DNA of 64,000 nt from Alkalihalobacillus trypoxylicola (GCF_001590785.1 NZ_LTAO01000012.1:186001-250000); one strand, 5' to 3'; counted from the first letter of the stretch, positions 8,273-16,293 are shown. A program made the numbers and translations. Notes: generated by a model not told the origin, from the sequence alone.

Positions 8273-8995
8273 ATGTCTGGATTATTAGTGGCTGTATCTT
8301 ATTTTGTGAAAGAGATTGTTGTTTTCGTTTCTTATGTAAAAAACAATGCGTTTCCTCAGCCTTTAAAAAAAGAAGAGGAAAAAAAATACCTTGTCTTAAT
8401 GCAGCAGGGTGATGAAGAGGCGCGTAATAAGTTAATTGAACATAATTTAAGGCTAGTAGCACATATTGTGAAGAAGTTCGAGAACACTCGAGAGGATACA
8501 GAGGATTTAATTTCGATTGGGACGATTGGTTTAATTAAAGCGATCGAAAGCTTTTCAGAAGGAAAAGGCACAAAGCTGGCAACCTATGCGGCGAGGTGTA
8601 TAGAAAATGAAATACTCATGCACCTTAGAGCCTTAAAGAAGGTAAAAAAAGATGTATCTCTGCATGATCCGATCGGCACAGATAAAGAGGGGAATGAAAT
8701 CAGCCTAATTGATGTATTGCAAGAAGATAGTGATGATATTGTTGATGTAATCCAAACAAAAATGGAGAAGAAACAAATATATGAATATATCCATGTTCTT
8801 GATTCAAGAGAAAAAGAAGTGATTGTAGGACGGTTTGGATTAGACCTAGAAGAGGAACGAACTCAAAGAGAAATAGCAAAGGATTTAGGGATATCGAGGA
8901 GCTATGTGTCTAGAATTGAAAAGAGAGCCCTAATGAAATTATTTCACGAATTTTATAAACAAAGTCAAGGTAAAGGAACAGGTAGTACCGGTTAA
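8273..8995 (+). CDS. sigK: Sporulation sigma factor SigK, complete
   Basis: A 240-residue sigma-70 factor with a hydrophobic pro-sequence ([26 protein letters not shown]) removed in the mother cell, region 2 ([16 protein letters not shown]...[10 protein letters not shown]) and region 4 with its helix-turn-helix ([23 protein letters not shown]). SigK drives late mother-cell genes for coat and spore maturation. Unlike B. subtilis 168, the gene here is not split by skin. Yet codon about 140 holds the GGGGAATGAA sequence that also appears at 9173 and 25228, and a second 3' half lies at 25226-25534. The start follows GGAGGTGAG. A terminator follows. Confidence 0.95.
   Translation: MSGLLVAVSYFVKEIVVFVSYVKNNAFPQPLKKEEEKKYLVLMQQGDEEARNKLIEHNLRLVAHIVKKFENTREDTEDLISIGTIGLIKAIESFSEGKGTKLATYAARCIENEILMHLRALKKVKKDVSLHDPIGTDKEGNEISLIDVLQEDSDDIVDVIQTKMEKKQIYEYIHVLDSREKEVIVGRFGLDLEEERTQREIAKDLGISRSYVSRIEKRALMKLFHEFYKQSQGKGTGSTG
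8689..8698 (+). other. attB-like core inside sigK
   Basis: GGGGAATGAA within the KEGNEI codons of sigK is identical to the cores at 9173-9182 and 25228-25237. In B. subtilis the skin crossover lies in an AATGA repeat within sigK. The sequence on its right (ATCAGCC...) continues into the sigK 3' half, and the same right arm is found at 25238. Confidence 0.7.
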
Positions 8996-9036
8996 AAAAA
9001 TTTAACATATGAAGATTAGTGGGTAAGATTTGATAT

Positions 9037-9088
9037 GCTCCCTTAAGATAGACAGATTAAAAATCTGTTTTACCTTAAAGGGAGTTTT
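9037..9088 (+). terminator. sigK terminator
   Basis: A long stem pairs GCTCCCTTAAG with CTTAAAGGGAG, with an inner AGATT/AATCT hairpin, and is followed by TTTTAT. Confidence 0.75.
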
Positions 9089-9170
9089 ATATGTCTTAGA
9101 AATTATATTCAAGTAAATTTAAATACGAATAGAAATATCAAGATAGATAATTTTTAAAACATAACCTATA

Positions 9171-9190
9171 GTGGGGAATGAATTCCCCAC
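9171..9190. other. attP-like site with GA crossover dinucleotide
   Basis: GTGGGGAAT-GA-ATTCCCCAC is a palindrome with perfect 9-bp arms around a two-base centre, the geometry of large-serine-recombinase sites. Its left flank (ATAACCTATA before GTGGGGAATGA) recurs at 25211-25236, where the right side is instead sigK sequence. It is therefore an uncut phage-side site and not a junction. No T-run follows, so it is not a terminator. Confidence 0.65.
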
Positions 9191-9198
9191 CAGCAGTG

Positions 9199-9984
9199 TT
9201 ACGTCCTTTTATCAAAACATTTCTTGTGATGGATGATGATTAATAGAACGGCTAATAGTAAATAGAAAAAAGAGGTTATCGGGAGGATATGTAGTATGTA
9301 CCCTGTTTGAATAGCCATAAAATAATTGAAAAGCTGATGAATCAGAATAGGAATTAAAAGGTTATGATTCAAACTATAAAATACGGATATGATAATGGAT
9401 ACAGAAATAATTGAAATCAGAAAATAGATGATATATTGTAGCAGCTGGACGCCTGTTAGATCAGATGCTATAAGCCATAATGGCGCATGCCAAAATCCCC
9501 AAGCTACCCCAACGATTATAGCCGATTTTACTAGATTAAAATCTTTTCTTAATTCATTAAAGAGAAATCCTCTCCAACCTAATTCTTCTCCCAGTGGTCC
9601 AAGAATCAAATTGTAACCAAACATGATAAGGAGGGTTGTCCATGAAGTTTCTATTAACTCGAAAATCGGTACGTTCCATATCATTTTAATAGTAGCAATA
9701 GTGATGATGAAAAGGGTACATTGAAGCAAAATAATCCAAATAATCAACATCATATTTATTTTTTGTTGGAAGAGGCTTTTAATAAAGTCTTTTCGATTAC
9801 AATGAGGATACCATTTTTGAAACAGGCATAAAAAAACAATTGTAGATGTCCAAGCAGATAATACAATCAATAGTTCAGATATGAACTGATTTTTTAACAG
9901 TAACATAGTAAATCCTATTAAAATAATAAAAACGAAAAATAACACATAGGTCCAAAAAATATACTTCTTTAATAACGGTCTCAA
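9199..9984 (-). CDS. CPBP-family intramembrane metalloprotease (Abi/CAAX-like)
   Basis: A 261-residue protein with about seven membrane spans. It carries the three CPBP motifs: EELGWRG (glutamate pair), FWHAPLW and HQLFNY, whose Glu/His residues bind the metal. The family includes CAAX proteases, bacteriocin self-immunity and abortive-infection proteins; the substrate is unknown. I prefer the TTG at 9984, which has GGGGG ten bases upstream; the frame stays open to another TTG at 10026 with no ribosome site. It follows a MerR regulator on the same strand, with a MerR-like promoter between, so it is probably that regulator's target. Confidence 0.8.
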   Translation of the reverse strand: MRPLLKKYIFWTYVLFFVFIILIGFTMLLLKNQFISELLIVLSAWTSTIVFLCLFQKWYPHCNRKDFIKSLFQQKINMMLIIWIILLQCTLFIITIATIKMIWNVPIFELIETSWTTLLIMFGYNLILGPLGEELGWRGFLFNELRKDFNLVKSAIIVGVAWGFWHAPLWLIASDLTGVQLLQYIIYFLISIISVSIIISVFYSLNHNLLIPILIHQLFNYFMAIQTGYILHILPITSFFYLLLAVLLIIIHHKKCFDKRT

Positions 9985-10059
9985 CCTGGAATTTCCCCCT
10001 CTATGCTTTAAAAATACTAAAACCAACGGAACAACTTTTGAAGTCGTCTATTGGTTTCA

Positions 10060-10090
10060 ACGTTAAACTATGGTGTTACCCCCAGGTCAA
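10060..10090 (-). promoter_or_regulatory. MerR-type promoter/operator before the CPBP gene
   Basis: On the minus strand TTGACC is followed by the dyad TGGGGGTAACACCA and a weak -10 (TAACGT) after a 19-base spacer. This over-long spacer around a dyad is characteristic of MerR-controlled promoters. Confidence 0.5.
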
Positions 10091-10109
10091 TAGGTTAAAA
10101 AACATTCTT

Positions 10110-10922
10110 TTATGATTCTTCTATTGGAATAAAAATCTCTAAAAAAACTCTTTCTTGATGGTCAAGGTATGTAATAAGACGAGTATTTGCAAACGCACAC
10201 CCTTTAAGTAACATTCCTTTCTCTTTTGCCCATTGTATAGTAGAAGTGAAAATAGAATCTTTGATATCAGAGTGATCTCCATTCCTTCTTTTATCCTCTA
10301 CAATCGTATAAATACATGTTTGATAGTCTAGCGTATTTGTCGTTTTTGCTTGATCCTTTGTTTCCTCTTCTTCAACGATATAAATATGGGTATCTATAAT
10401 TCCATTTTCATTGAAAGAGAATTTTCTAACCATATTACTTAAAATATCTTCCATGTTTAAATCTATTTTCTCTAATAGAATAGGATACTCAAGAAATGCA
10501 TCAAAATCAGAAATTTCCCCCTTTATTCGGTATAAAGGGAAATTCTTAATGGAAAATTGATTTAAATGTCTACTTATTTTTTCACAAAATTGTTTTGTCT
10601 CCTTAATTTTCTTAAGCTTCATTTCACTTAAGCGGATACTTTCATTAAGTTCTTTTTCTTTTTTGTCTAATACATTGATAAGGTCATCGGTTTCAAAACC
10701 GTCTTGTAATCTTTTGATTTCTTTTATTGAAAAATTCCTTTTTTTATAAAAGTCAGCAACCATAATCGTATATAAATCATAATAATCGTATTGCCTATAA
10801 TTGTTTGATTTTGTTTGATTAGGTTTTAAAATACCTTGCTCTTCATAGTATCTTAGAGTGTCTCTTGAAACGCCTAAAATGTTTAATAATTGTCCTGTTC
10901 TATATGTGTAGTCATCTTTCAT
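10110..10922 (-). CDS. MerR-family transcriptional regulator
   Basis: A 270-residue protein with an N-terminal MerR winged helix (YRTGQLLNILGVSRDTLRYYEEQGIL, about 6-32), a dimerisation coiled coil (about 75-120, LDKKEKELNESIRLSEMKLKKIKE) and a large C-terminal effector domain resembling the GyrI-like fold of BltR/BmrR-type drug sensors. The start at 10922 follows AAAGGAGCC. It sits directly upstream of the CPBP protease gene on the same strand. The intergenic dyad suggests it activates that gene in response to a small ligand. The ligand is unknown. Confidence 0.8.
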   Translation of the reverse strand: MKDDYTYRTGQLLNILGVSRDTLRYYEEQGILKPNQTKSNNYRQYDYYDLYTIMVADFYKKRNFSIKEIKRLQDGFETDDLINVLDKKEKELNESIRLSEMKLKKIKETKQFCEKISRHLNQFSIKNFPLYRIKGEISDFDAFLEYPILLEKIDLNMEDILSNMVRKFSFNENGIIDTHIYIVEEEETKDQAKTTNTLDYQTCIYTIVEDKRRNGDHSDIKDSIFTSTIQWAKEKGMLLKGCAFANTRLITYLDHQERVFLEIFIPIEES

Positions 10923-10953
10923 ATAACGGCTCCTTTTTTGGTACACCCTCAGC

Positions 10954-11882
10954 TTAATCATTTGTTTTATTAAGATTTCTAGGAAACTTAGGGTATAGGA
11001 CTAACTCGAATTGGTCTCTCCTTTGATGCTTTTCTTTTTTGTATTCAGCTTTTTCAAGTACGGATTTTAATCATTGATTCTTTTTTTTCGGATCAGATAA
11101 TTCACTATAAACCTTTAATATATGCTTGAATTTTGGAATGAAACTTACATGTGGTTGGTTCTGTTTTTGTTCGTCAATTGTTGTTTCTAGCTCTACCTTC
11201 CGTATGCTCTGAAGGTTTTCATCCATTTTGATCTGATAATAGTTGAAAGCGTTCTAGAAAGATAGCTTCTGTATAAACATCACGCTCTAATAATTCATGA
11301 AGATGATTTTCTGTAAGGTTCAGCATAGCCTGTTTTTTTATTATAATCATATCATCAGTATTGAAATTCAACACTTGTTTTGTACCATTGAGCTTCATAG
11401 TAACAAAGCCATTTTTTTAATGCAGCTAAGAGCTTATTTTCCACAATGGTTAGATGGGTGTCAATTGCATTGTTGATTCGTACAAATAATATGGTCATTT
11501 TGTTTTGAATAAGGACGACGAGCCATTTTTTTACCGCACTTCATACATGTGATTAATCCAGCCAAAGGATTTACGGTTCCACGTGCTAGTGGAGAGGGTA
11601 CATGACACTGCGTCCAAGTCTGTTTATATCCATTACCAGAACAGCATCAAATTTTTTCTCTTCGACTTCTTTTAGGAGCTCTAACATTTCGGGGCGATGG
11701 ATGAGGCTTTCGCCAGAAACAATTTCCTGTCTAATTTTTATAATCTCTAAATTTTGTTGCTCGGCAACCTTAAGTAGCGTCTTTTTATGCTTTGTTAATG
11801 TTTCTCCTTCACCACGAGCCTCTGCTTCTAAGTCAGCACGTGATTTTCTAAGATACATGACCACTCGTTTCATAGCATTCAC
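10954..11882 (-). pseudogene. Large serine recombinase, internally deleted (SpoIVCA-like role)
   Basis: The first about 95 residues form a resolvase-type catalytic N-terminus: VVMYLRKSRAD with the presumed nucleophile Ser14, SGESLIHRPEMLELL, and VLVMDINRLGR. The sequence then jumps to a zinc-ribbon (NPLAGLITCMKCGKKMARRPY...IICTNQQCN, near 11490-11575), and further down to a typical C-terminus (KSVLEKAEYKKEK...FELVLYPKFP) ending at 10954. Roughly 200 residues are missing, and frameshifts and a TGA (NQ*LKSV) interrupt the rest. Such enzymes integrate and excise elements at sites with a two-base core; this copy cannot work. Confidence 0.85.
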
Positions 11883-11959
11883 CTCAAAGGATAGTTGCTA
11901 TTAAATATATTAAAAAAAATGACGTTTATACGAGAATTATTCAAGAAAAGGGCGTGTAA

Positions 11960-12448
11960 TTGGGTGAGGCGTCAAAGGACTATCACACACATCTAGCTAC
12001 TTCTATCGGTATCGCAGCGGCTAAAAAGAGGACAAGTACGTACTTTATTAAGTGCCATGACTTAATCGTAAACCTGAAACGAGCGAAGCTCGAAAATCGC
12101 TTAGAAGCTCGTTTAAAACATTACGGAAAATATCGACTCTTAATTATAGATGAACTTGGCTATTTACCTATTGATAAGGAAGACGCTAAGTTATTCTTTC
12201 AACTTATTGATTTAAGATATGAAAAGAAAAGCACCATCTTAACGACAAATATGAGCTTTAAAGAGTGGGATGGCATATTTCAGAATACTAAAATTGCCAA
12301 TGCCATCCTGGATCGGCTTTTACACCATGCGACTGTCGTCAATATTGTCGGCCAATCTTACAGGATTAAGGACCATCTAAAAAATCCTGGATCGGCTTTT
12401 ACACCATGCGACTGTCGTCAATATTGTCGGCCAATCTTACAGGATTAA
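11960..12448 (+). pseudogene. IS21-family helper ATPase (IstB) fragment
   Basis: Residues match the IstB/DnaC-like AAA+ protein from just after Walker A onward: THLATSIGIAAAKK, Walker B LLIIDELGYLP, sensor ILTTNMSFKEW and the C-terminal ILDRLLHHATVVNIVGQSYRIKD. The Walker A loop itself is corrupted (ASKDYHTH in place of a GxxGxGKTH), the N-terminal part is absent, and no IstA is present. A 79-bp tandem duplication shifts the frame at the 3' end. It is an insertion-sequence relic that truncated the antirepressor gene behind it. Confidence 0.8.
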
Positions 12449-12462
12449 GGACCATCTAAAAA
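12305..12462 (+). repeat. 79-bp tandem duplication
   Basis: Bases 12305-12383 are repeated exactly as 12384-12462, beginning ATCCTGGATCGGC. 79 is not a multiple of three, so the second copy is read out of frame. Confidence 0.95.
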
Positions 12463-12501
12463 AGGACGATAGTTGAAATTGTATATTCTTACGTAATCAA
12501 A

Positions 12502-13107
12502 AATGTACATACAAAGCTTGACGTTTACAGTGGAAAGCAGATTGTTTCGGTTGTGAATGAAGCTGGTTTATACAAATTAATCTTTCGTAGTGAAAAGGAA
12601 GAAGCAGAAGCGTTTACGGATGAAGTCTTGCCAACGATTAGAAAGACAGGGCATTTCGAGTTTCAACCTTCTTACATGATTGAGGATCCAGTTGAGCGTG
12701 CCAAACGGTGGATTGAAGAACAGCAAAAGGTTCAGCTGCTCGAACAACGTGCAGCGCTCTACGAAGAGAAGGCAAATTATGTAGATGAAAAATTGAAATC
12801 AAAAAATACGGTCACTACAACACAAATTGCCAAGGATTATGGCATGTCAGCGAGGAGTCTGAATCAAATTTTAAAAGAGGAAGGCATCCAGTTTAAACAT
12901 CGCGGTCAATGGCTCCTTAAATCGGCTTATCACGATAAAGGTTACACTAAATCTTATACAGTTGATATCGAACGGTCGGACGGGACAATGAGTGTAAGAA
13001 TGAACACTCATTGGACTCAAGAAGGGAGATTGTTTATTCATAAAATTTTGCAGCAACGTGGTTATGTAGCAACGTTGGACCAGGGTGATTTAGTTGGAAA
13101 TGGGTAA
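12502..13107 (+). pseudogene. Phage antirepressor (BRO-N/KilAC type), N-terminally truncated
   Basis: The frame opens in the middle of a Bro-N domain: SGKQIVSVVNEAGLYKLIF and EEAEAFTDEVLPTIRKTGHFE are the domain's conserved end. A coiled linker follows (about 60-95), then a KilAC/ANT DNA-binding domain (TTTQIAKDYGMSARSLNQILKEEGIQFKHRGQWLL). Roughly the first 60 residues are missing, cut where the IstB relic joins. A GTG at 12553 could start a shorter product. Such antirepressors derepress prophage genes. This copy supports a phage origin for the region. Confidence 0.75.
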
Positions 13108-13120
13108 GAGGGGAAATTAG

Positions 13121-13288
13121 ATGTTTAGAATCGAGATTGGAAGTAAAAGTGATGGCGCCAGGTGGGAAGTTGAAGAACTATTTACATTGGAAGATGAAGC
13201 GGAAAATTTTATCGGAGTTTTAAAACTGTCTTTCAGATCAAGCGATTATACTTTTGTAATTGTTCCGATTAGAAAGAGTGAAAAATGA
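13121..13288 (+). CDS. Small phage-type hypothetical protein
   Basis: A 55-residue frame (MFRIEIGSKS...VPIRKSEK) behind GAGGGGAAATTAG. It overlaps the next frame by ATGA, a typical phage operon arrangement. No known domain recognised. Confidence 0.5.
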   Translation: MFRIEIGSKSDGARWEVEELFTLEDEAENFIGVLKLSFRSSDYTFVIVPIRKSEK

Positions 13289-13464
13289 AAACTTATAAAA
13301 ATTATAAAGGGCGTATTAATAAGCTGAACGGTATCGCAAAACATTCCGAACCGGAAGAAGAAATGGCTGTCGATGAAGATTTAAATGGTCAGATGTGGGT
13401 AAGACCTCGCTCGATGTTCAAAAAAAATCTTGTTTCTAGTGAAAAATTTGATGCGAAAGGCTAG
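13285..13464 (+). CDS. Small phage-type hypothetical protein
   Basis: A 59-residue, charged frame (MKTYKNYKGRINKLNG...) starting in a four-base overlap with the preceding gene. No family recognised. Its end overlaps the ribosome binding site of the next gene. Confidence 0.45.
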   Translation: MKTYKNYKGRINKLNGIAKHSEPEEEMAVDEDLNGQMWVRPRSMFKKNLVSSEKFDAKG

Positions 13465-13480
13465 AGAAGGAATGATAACT

Positions 13481-13684
13481 ATGAATCAAGCTACTCAACA
13501 TATCCCAAATACAGATATTTTAGGGAACGAGATTAATATCGGAGATAGAGCTATTCTATTTTCTCCCCGCGGTGTCCATTATCAAGGAATTATCAAACAA
13601 ATTGGCGATAAACGCTGGTTTGAAGTCGATGAAGGCTTTCGTATTGGTGGTATCGGTAACATGTTTATTATCAAATCTAAGTGA
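13481..13684 (+). CDS. Small phage-type hypothetical protein
   Basis: A 67-residue protein (MNQATQHIPNTDILGN...). Its composition, GDRAILFSPRGVHYQGIIKQIGDKRWFEVDEG, suggests a small beta-barrel of SH3/KOW type. I chose the ATG at 13481, nine bases after AGAAGGA; an upstream ATG at 13472 is too close to the site. Function unknown. Confidence 0.55.
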   Translation: MNQATQHIPNTDILGNEINIGDRAILFSPRGVHYQGIIKQIGDKRWFEVDEGFRIGGIGNMFIIKSK

Positions 13685-13698
13685 AGTGTTGAGGGAAA

Positions 13699-13878
13699 CT
13701 GTTAAGGAGTGAGTTTTTCAATAGAGAAGTCGAAAAGTTACTAAACAGAGCAGGAATTTGGGAAACTAGGTCAAAAAAAGCTTCTTTAAAAGGCGATTAT
13801 GATAAAGCGGGAAGATTAAGAACAAAAGCTCTTATTTTAGCAAGTAAGGCTCTTGAAATTGAAAAGAGGGGGAGTTAA
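13699..13878 (+). pseudogene. Possible remnant of a small helical phage protein
   Basis: An open stretch encodes REVEKLLNRAGIWETRSKKASLKGDYDKAGRLRTKALILASKALEIEKRGS with no ATG, GTG or TTG start in frame. It ends two bases before the next start codon. Either the start was lost by mutation or it is chance. Confidence 0.3.
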
Positions 13879-13879
13879 A

Positions 13880-14050
13880 ATGAACGAAAAATATTTTGAA
13901 GTTATAAATGACAGTTTTTACATGGTGGGACAACTAATTATGGAGTCGCCTAAAACGTACCTGCTGCAATTCAATTTATCACCAAAATTAGGAGGTCTTC
14001 ATAAGGTAATGTTTTTCAAAGAAGAGGTTAGAGAATTTTCTATGGTGTAA
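13880..14050 (+). CDS. Small phage-type hypothetical protein
   Basis: A 56-residue protein (MNEKYFEVINDSFYMVGQ...VREFSMV) with a strong GAGGGGGAG site eight bases before the ATG at 13880. No family recognised. Confidence 0.5.
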   Translation: MNEKYFEVINDSFYMVGQLIMESPKTYLLQFNLSPKLGGLHKVMFFKEEVREFSMV

Positions 14051-14103
14051 TTTCGCAGTACGTACACACCGCGCGTTGAAATCTTTAAATAGGTGGGTTG
14101 ATA

Positions 14104-14280
14104 ATGAAAAACTCTTATATGATGTTTTGTGGATATTGCGGTATGCATCACGTTATTTATGACGACATTTAAAGAGAAGTTTTTTCGATTGCATCTCATG
14201 TCAGCTGTCACCATTGTCATCGAATGAACAGGATACTGCAGCGGTTACAGTATGAACCGATGAAGTTAAAGGAGAAATAA
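14104..14280 (+). pseudogene. Small zinc-ribbon protein with internal TAA
   Basis: The frame starts MKNSYMMFCGYCGMHHVIYDDI, then meets TAA at 14170-14172. It then continues in the same frame for 36 codons (REVFSIASHVSCHHCHRMNRILQRLQYEPMKLKEK). The two CxxC pairs (CGYC and CHHC) that would form one zinc ribbon lie on opposite sides of the stop, so the original gene was about 58 residues. Nonsense-inactivated phage gene. Confidence 0.6.
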
Positions 14281-14286
14281 AAAAAC

Positions 14287-14336
14287 GTCCCTCTCTGAAC
14301 GTCTACCAACCTTATTATATCACATTCGGGAGGGAC
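14287..14336 (+). promoter_or_regulatory. Hairpin that can mask the xtrA-like ribosome binding site
   Basis: GTCCCTC (14287-14293) is exactly complementary to GAGGGAC (14330-14336), which is the Shine-Dalgarno sequence of the gene starting at 14342. Pairing would hide the site. Confidence 0.45.
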
Positions 14337-14341
14337 TGCAC

Positions 14342-14542
14342 ATGCGCTTGAAAAATGTAGAAATAAACCATCAATATGGTGAAATGGATTTAGGACTTAT
14401 GGAGTTAGATAGTCCATGTGTGATTGTTATTAGTGATGGTAAAGCTAGGTTAGCTAAATTACCTGACCATGGTGAGACTAGAGTTGTCACACATCAGGGG
14501 AAGGTAAAAAGGGTTAAATTTGATGAGGGGGAGGAGTTTTAA
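14342..14542 (+). CDS. XtrA/YqaO-like phage protein
   Basis: A 66-residue protein closely resembling XtrA of the B. subtilis PBSX prophage and YqaO of skin. The family-typical segments VIVISDGKARLAKLPDHGETRVVTHQGKVKRVKFDEGEEF fill its second half. Function unknown; in PBSX and skin it sits among early/middle genes. Its presence beside sigK is good support for a skin-type ancestry of this region. The ribosome binding site can be paired in a hairpin with an upstream complement. Confidence 0.82.
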   Translation: MRLKNVEINHQYGEMDLGLMELDSPCVIVISDGKARLAKLPDHGETRVVTHQGKVKRVKFDEGEEF

Positions 14543-14543
14543 G

Positions 14544-14690
14544 TTGGATTTAAGTAATATAGATTTGGCTAATCCATTAGCTGTAATTTTGGGGGCGATC
14601 ATAGCGCTCGTAAGTAGTTGGTTAGTTGAAAATCAAAGATTTAAAAACCAAGAAAAACGCGATAAAAAAATAGATATCTTATGGAGGTAA
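14544..14690 (+). CDS. Small single-span membrane protein
   Basis: A 48-residue frame from a TTG after GAGGAG, with one transmembrane helix (NPLAVILGAIIALVSSWLV) and a basic tail. The shape resembles small holin-like or phage accessory membrane proteins. Function is not assignable. Confidence 0.4.
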   Translation: MDLSNIDLANPLAVILGAIIALVSSWLVENQRFKNQEKRDKKIDILWR

Positions 14691-15046
14691 GAACTTTTTC
14701 CTTGATATCTCCGTCTTTTAAAAAAATAATATATTCTTTGAAAGAATTCAAAGCAAGTAATTATGATGGTCATATATCACAACTGAAGTTAAATGTAGAA
14801 CGTGAAATAGATGTTTTGGAAAGTTTAAATATTGAATATATTCCAATTGCTTTGGTTATTAATTTTTGTGAAATATTAGGTGATTTGAAGCATTTTTCTC
14901 GTTTTTGTGATGAAGAAACTTGGGATGATTTCTTTGAAGCAAACATGGATTTTCTTATGAATCAAACAAATGCACTCGATAAACTGTTAAATGATTATTT
15001 AAATAAACATAATGAATACGTGGGCAAATTAAAATTAACAAATTAA
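14681..15046 (+). CDS. Hypothetical protein
   Basis: A 121-residue acidic, helical protein (MEVRTFSLISPSFKKIIYSLKEF...). Its ATG overlaps the 3' end of the preceding small gene and has no clear ribosome binding site, so it may be translationally coupled. No domain recognised; composition is like its phage neighbours. Confidence 0.5.
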   Translation: MEVRTFSLISPSFKKIIYSLKEFKASNYDGHISQLKLNVEREIDVLESLNIEYIPIALVINFCEILGDLKHFSRFCDEETWDDFFEANMDFLMNQTNALDKLLNDYLNKHNEYVGKLKLTN

Positions 15047-15385
15047 AGTTCTACCAGTCATCTGGAGGACACTGAACGATTACGGTTATTAGCAGTGGTC
15101 TGGCAAGTACTATCATATAAAGAAAGTAGCTATTTTTACAATTGATGCTGAGTTAGGAATGGTATAAAATGTGTTTTATATCATAATGTTATTTTATAAA
15201 CTAGTAAAAAGATGAGAAATAACTAAACAATTCTAAAGAGGATAAATTATAGTCTAAGAGATTTTTAGAAAAAAGAAAATCTGAACTAAATCGATTCCTT
15301 AAAGAAGAATTTCGATTAATAGTCCGGCTTTTTCTTTACCTATAGATCTTTAATTTTAGCGTTTTCTGTCTCATTGGAAGGTTAG
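15047..15385. other. Gene-poor stretch with a degraded phage-gene trace
   Basis: Bases 15051-15125 read LPVIWRTLNDYGY, then a TAG, then QWSGKYYHIK, before a frameshift. This looks like the remnant of a phage gene that I cannot name. The rest is AT-rich with no open frame. Confidence 0.3.
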
Positions 15386-15484
15386 TTATTGGCTTACAGG
15401 GTTAAATAACCCTGCAACACCAATTATAACAAATACCAATAATATCCCTATAATAATAAAGATAATTTTCATAGTTTTAGACAA
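15386..15484 (-). CDS. Small hydrophobic peptide
   Basis: A TTG nine bases after AGGAGG opens a 32-residue frame that is almost entirely one transmembrane helix (MKIIFIIIGILLVFVIIGVAGLF). It lies just downstream of the secreted protein remnant on the same strand and might be its partner. No family recognised. Confidence 0.4.
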   Translation of the reverse strand: MSKTMKIIFIIIGILLVFVIIGVAGLFNPVSQ

Positions 15485-15547
15485 ACTGCTACTTCCTCCT
15501 TTTTAACTCGTTAAATTTCTAAATACAAGTCTATTGTACACTTATAT

Positions 15548-16293
15548 TTAATTTGGTCCAGCAGCTGTCCAGAAACTACCACTTTTCTTGCCACTTTGGT
15601 CTCCTCTAACTCTAATTTCAACAGTTCCTAGTTGTGCTCCCCATCCAGTTCCTATAACACCAATTTTATATGCAAAGCTACCTTCACCATAATATTGGCC
15701 ACCAGAAATATAACCTGTGTCATGAATTTTAGAATGAGTTACAGTTGGATTTACACTCCAAGAAACCATGCTCTATTACTTAATACTTTACTCGCACCTC
15801 TATTGTTATATTCATACTTACCTTCAATCTTATAAGTTTGCCTTGTGATACCTAAAAGTTTCAATTGACCTTGATGTGCAACAGTTCTACTTGTAGAAAA
15901 AAGACTAATTGGACTATCGTTTATTATTGTTTCCTCTTCAACGTATTCTAAATTAGGATCGTTTCCTTCGATAGAGTTCTCAATCATTTCTTGGGGATTA
16001 TTCATGTATTCTAAAAATAATAATTGGTCATCAGTATTTAAATTTTTAAATTCCTTTAATGTGATTTTTGATTGTTCTACTGCCTCTTTCGCAGACGATT
16101 TATCAATACCTAAATTTATTGCTTCTTCGTAATCATAGTTTTCTAAGTAATGAATATAACTTTCTGGTGTAGCAAGAGGAATTTCTGTTATATCTGAATT
16201 ATTCGCAGAAGCTGTTCCTGTTAATAGGAAAGTAAATAGGAATAAAGCAATTGAAGCAATGAAAATCTTAAATAGTTTAATCAAATTAAGCAC
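15548..16293 (-). pseudogene. Secreted protein, frameshifted near its middle
   Basis: The N-terminus is a clear signal peptide (LIKLFKIFIASIALFLFTFLLTGTASANN, cleavage after ASA). An acidic propeptide-like region follows, then a domain ending SNRAW. There the frame breaks near 15762; adding one G restores VSWSVNPTVTHSKIHDTGYI and a glycine-rich C-terminal domain ending SFWTAAGPN. The restored protein would be about 248 residues and exported. I do not recognise its family. The C-terminal beta-rich domain after a propeptide suggests an extracellular or toxin-like product, but that is only an impression. Pseudogene or base-call error. Confidence 0.6.

Noticed and set aside
8112-8462. A minus-strand frame of 116 codons over the sigK start
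   Set aside because: It overlaps the real sigK gene and its upstream region, and has neither recognisable domains nor a ribosome site.
9171-9190. The palindrome as a terminator
   Set aside because: It has no loop and no T-run, and its arm recurs at the attR-like junction.
14681-15046. This protein as a phage structural gene
   Set aside because: No structural-protein motif is visible, so I kept it as hypothetical.
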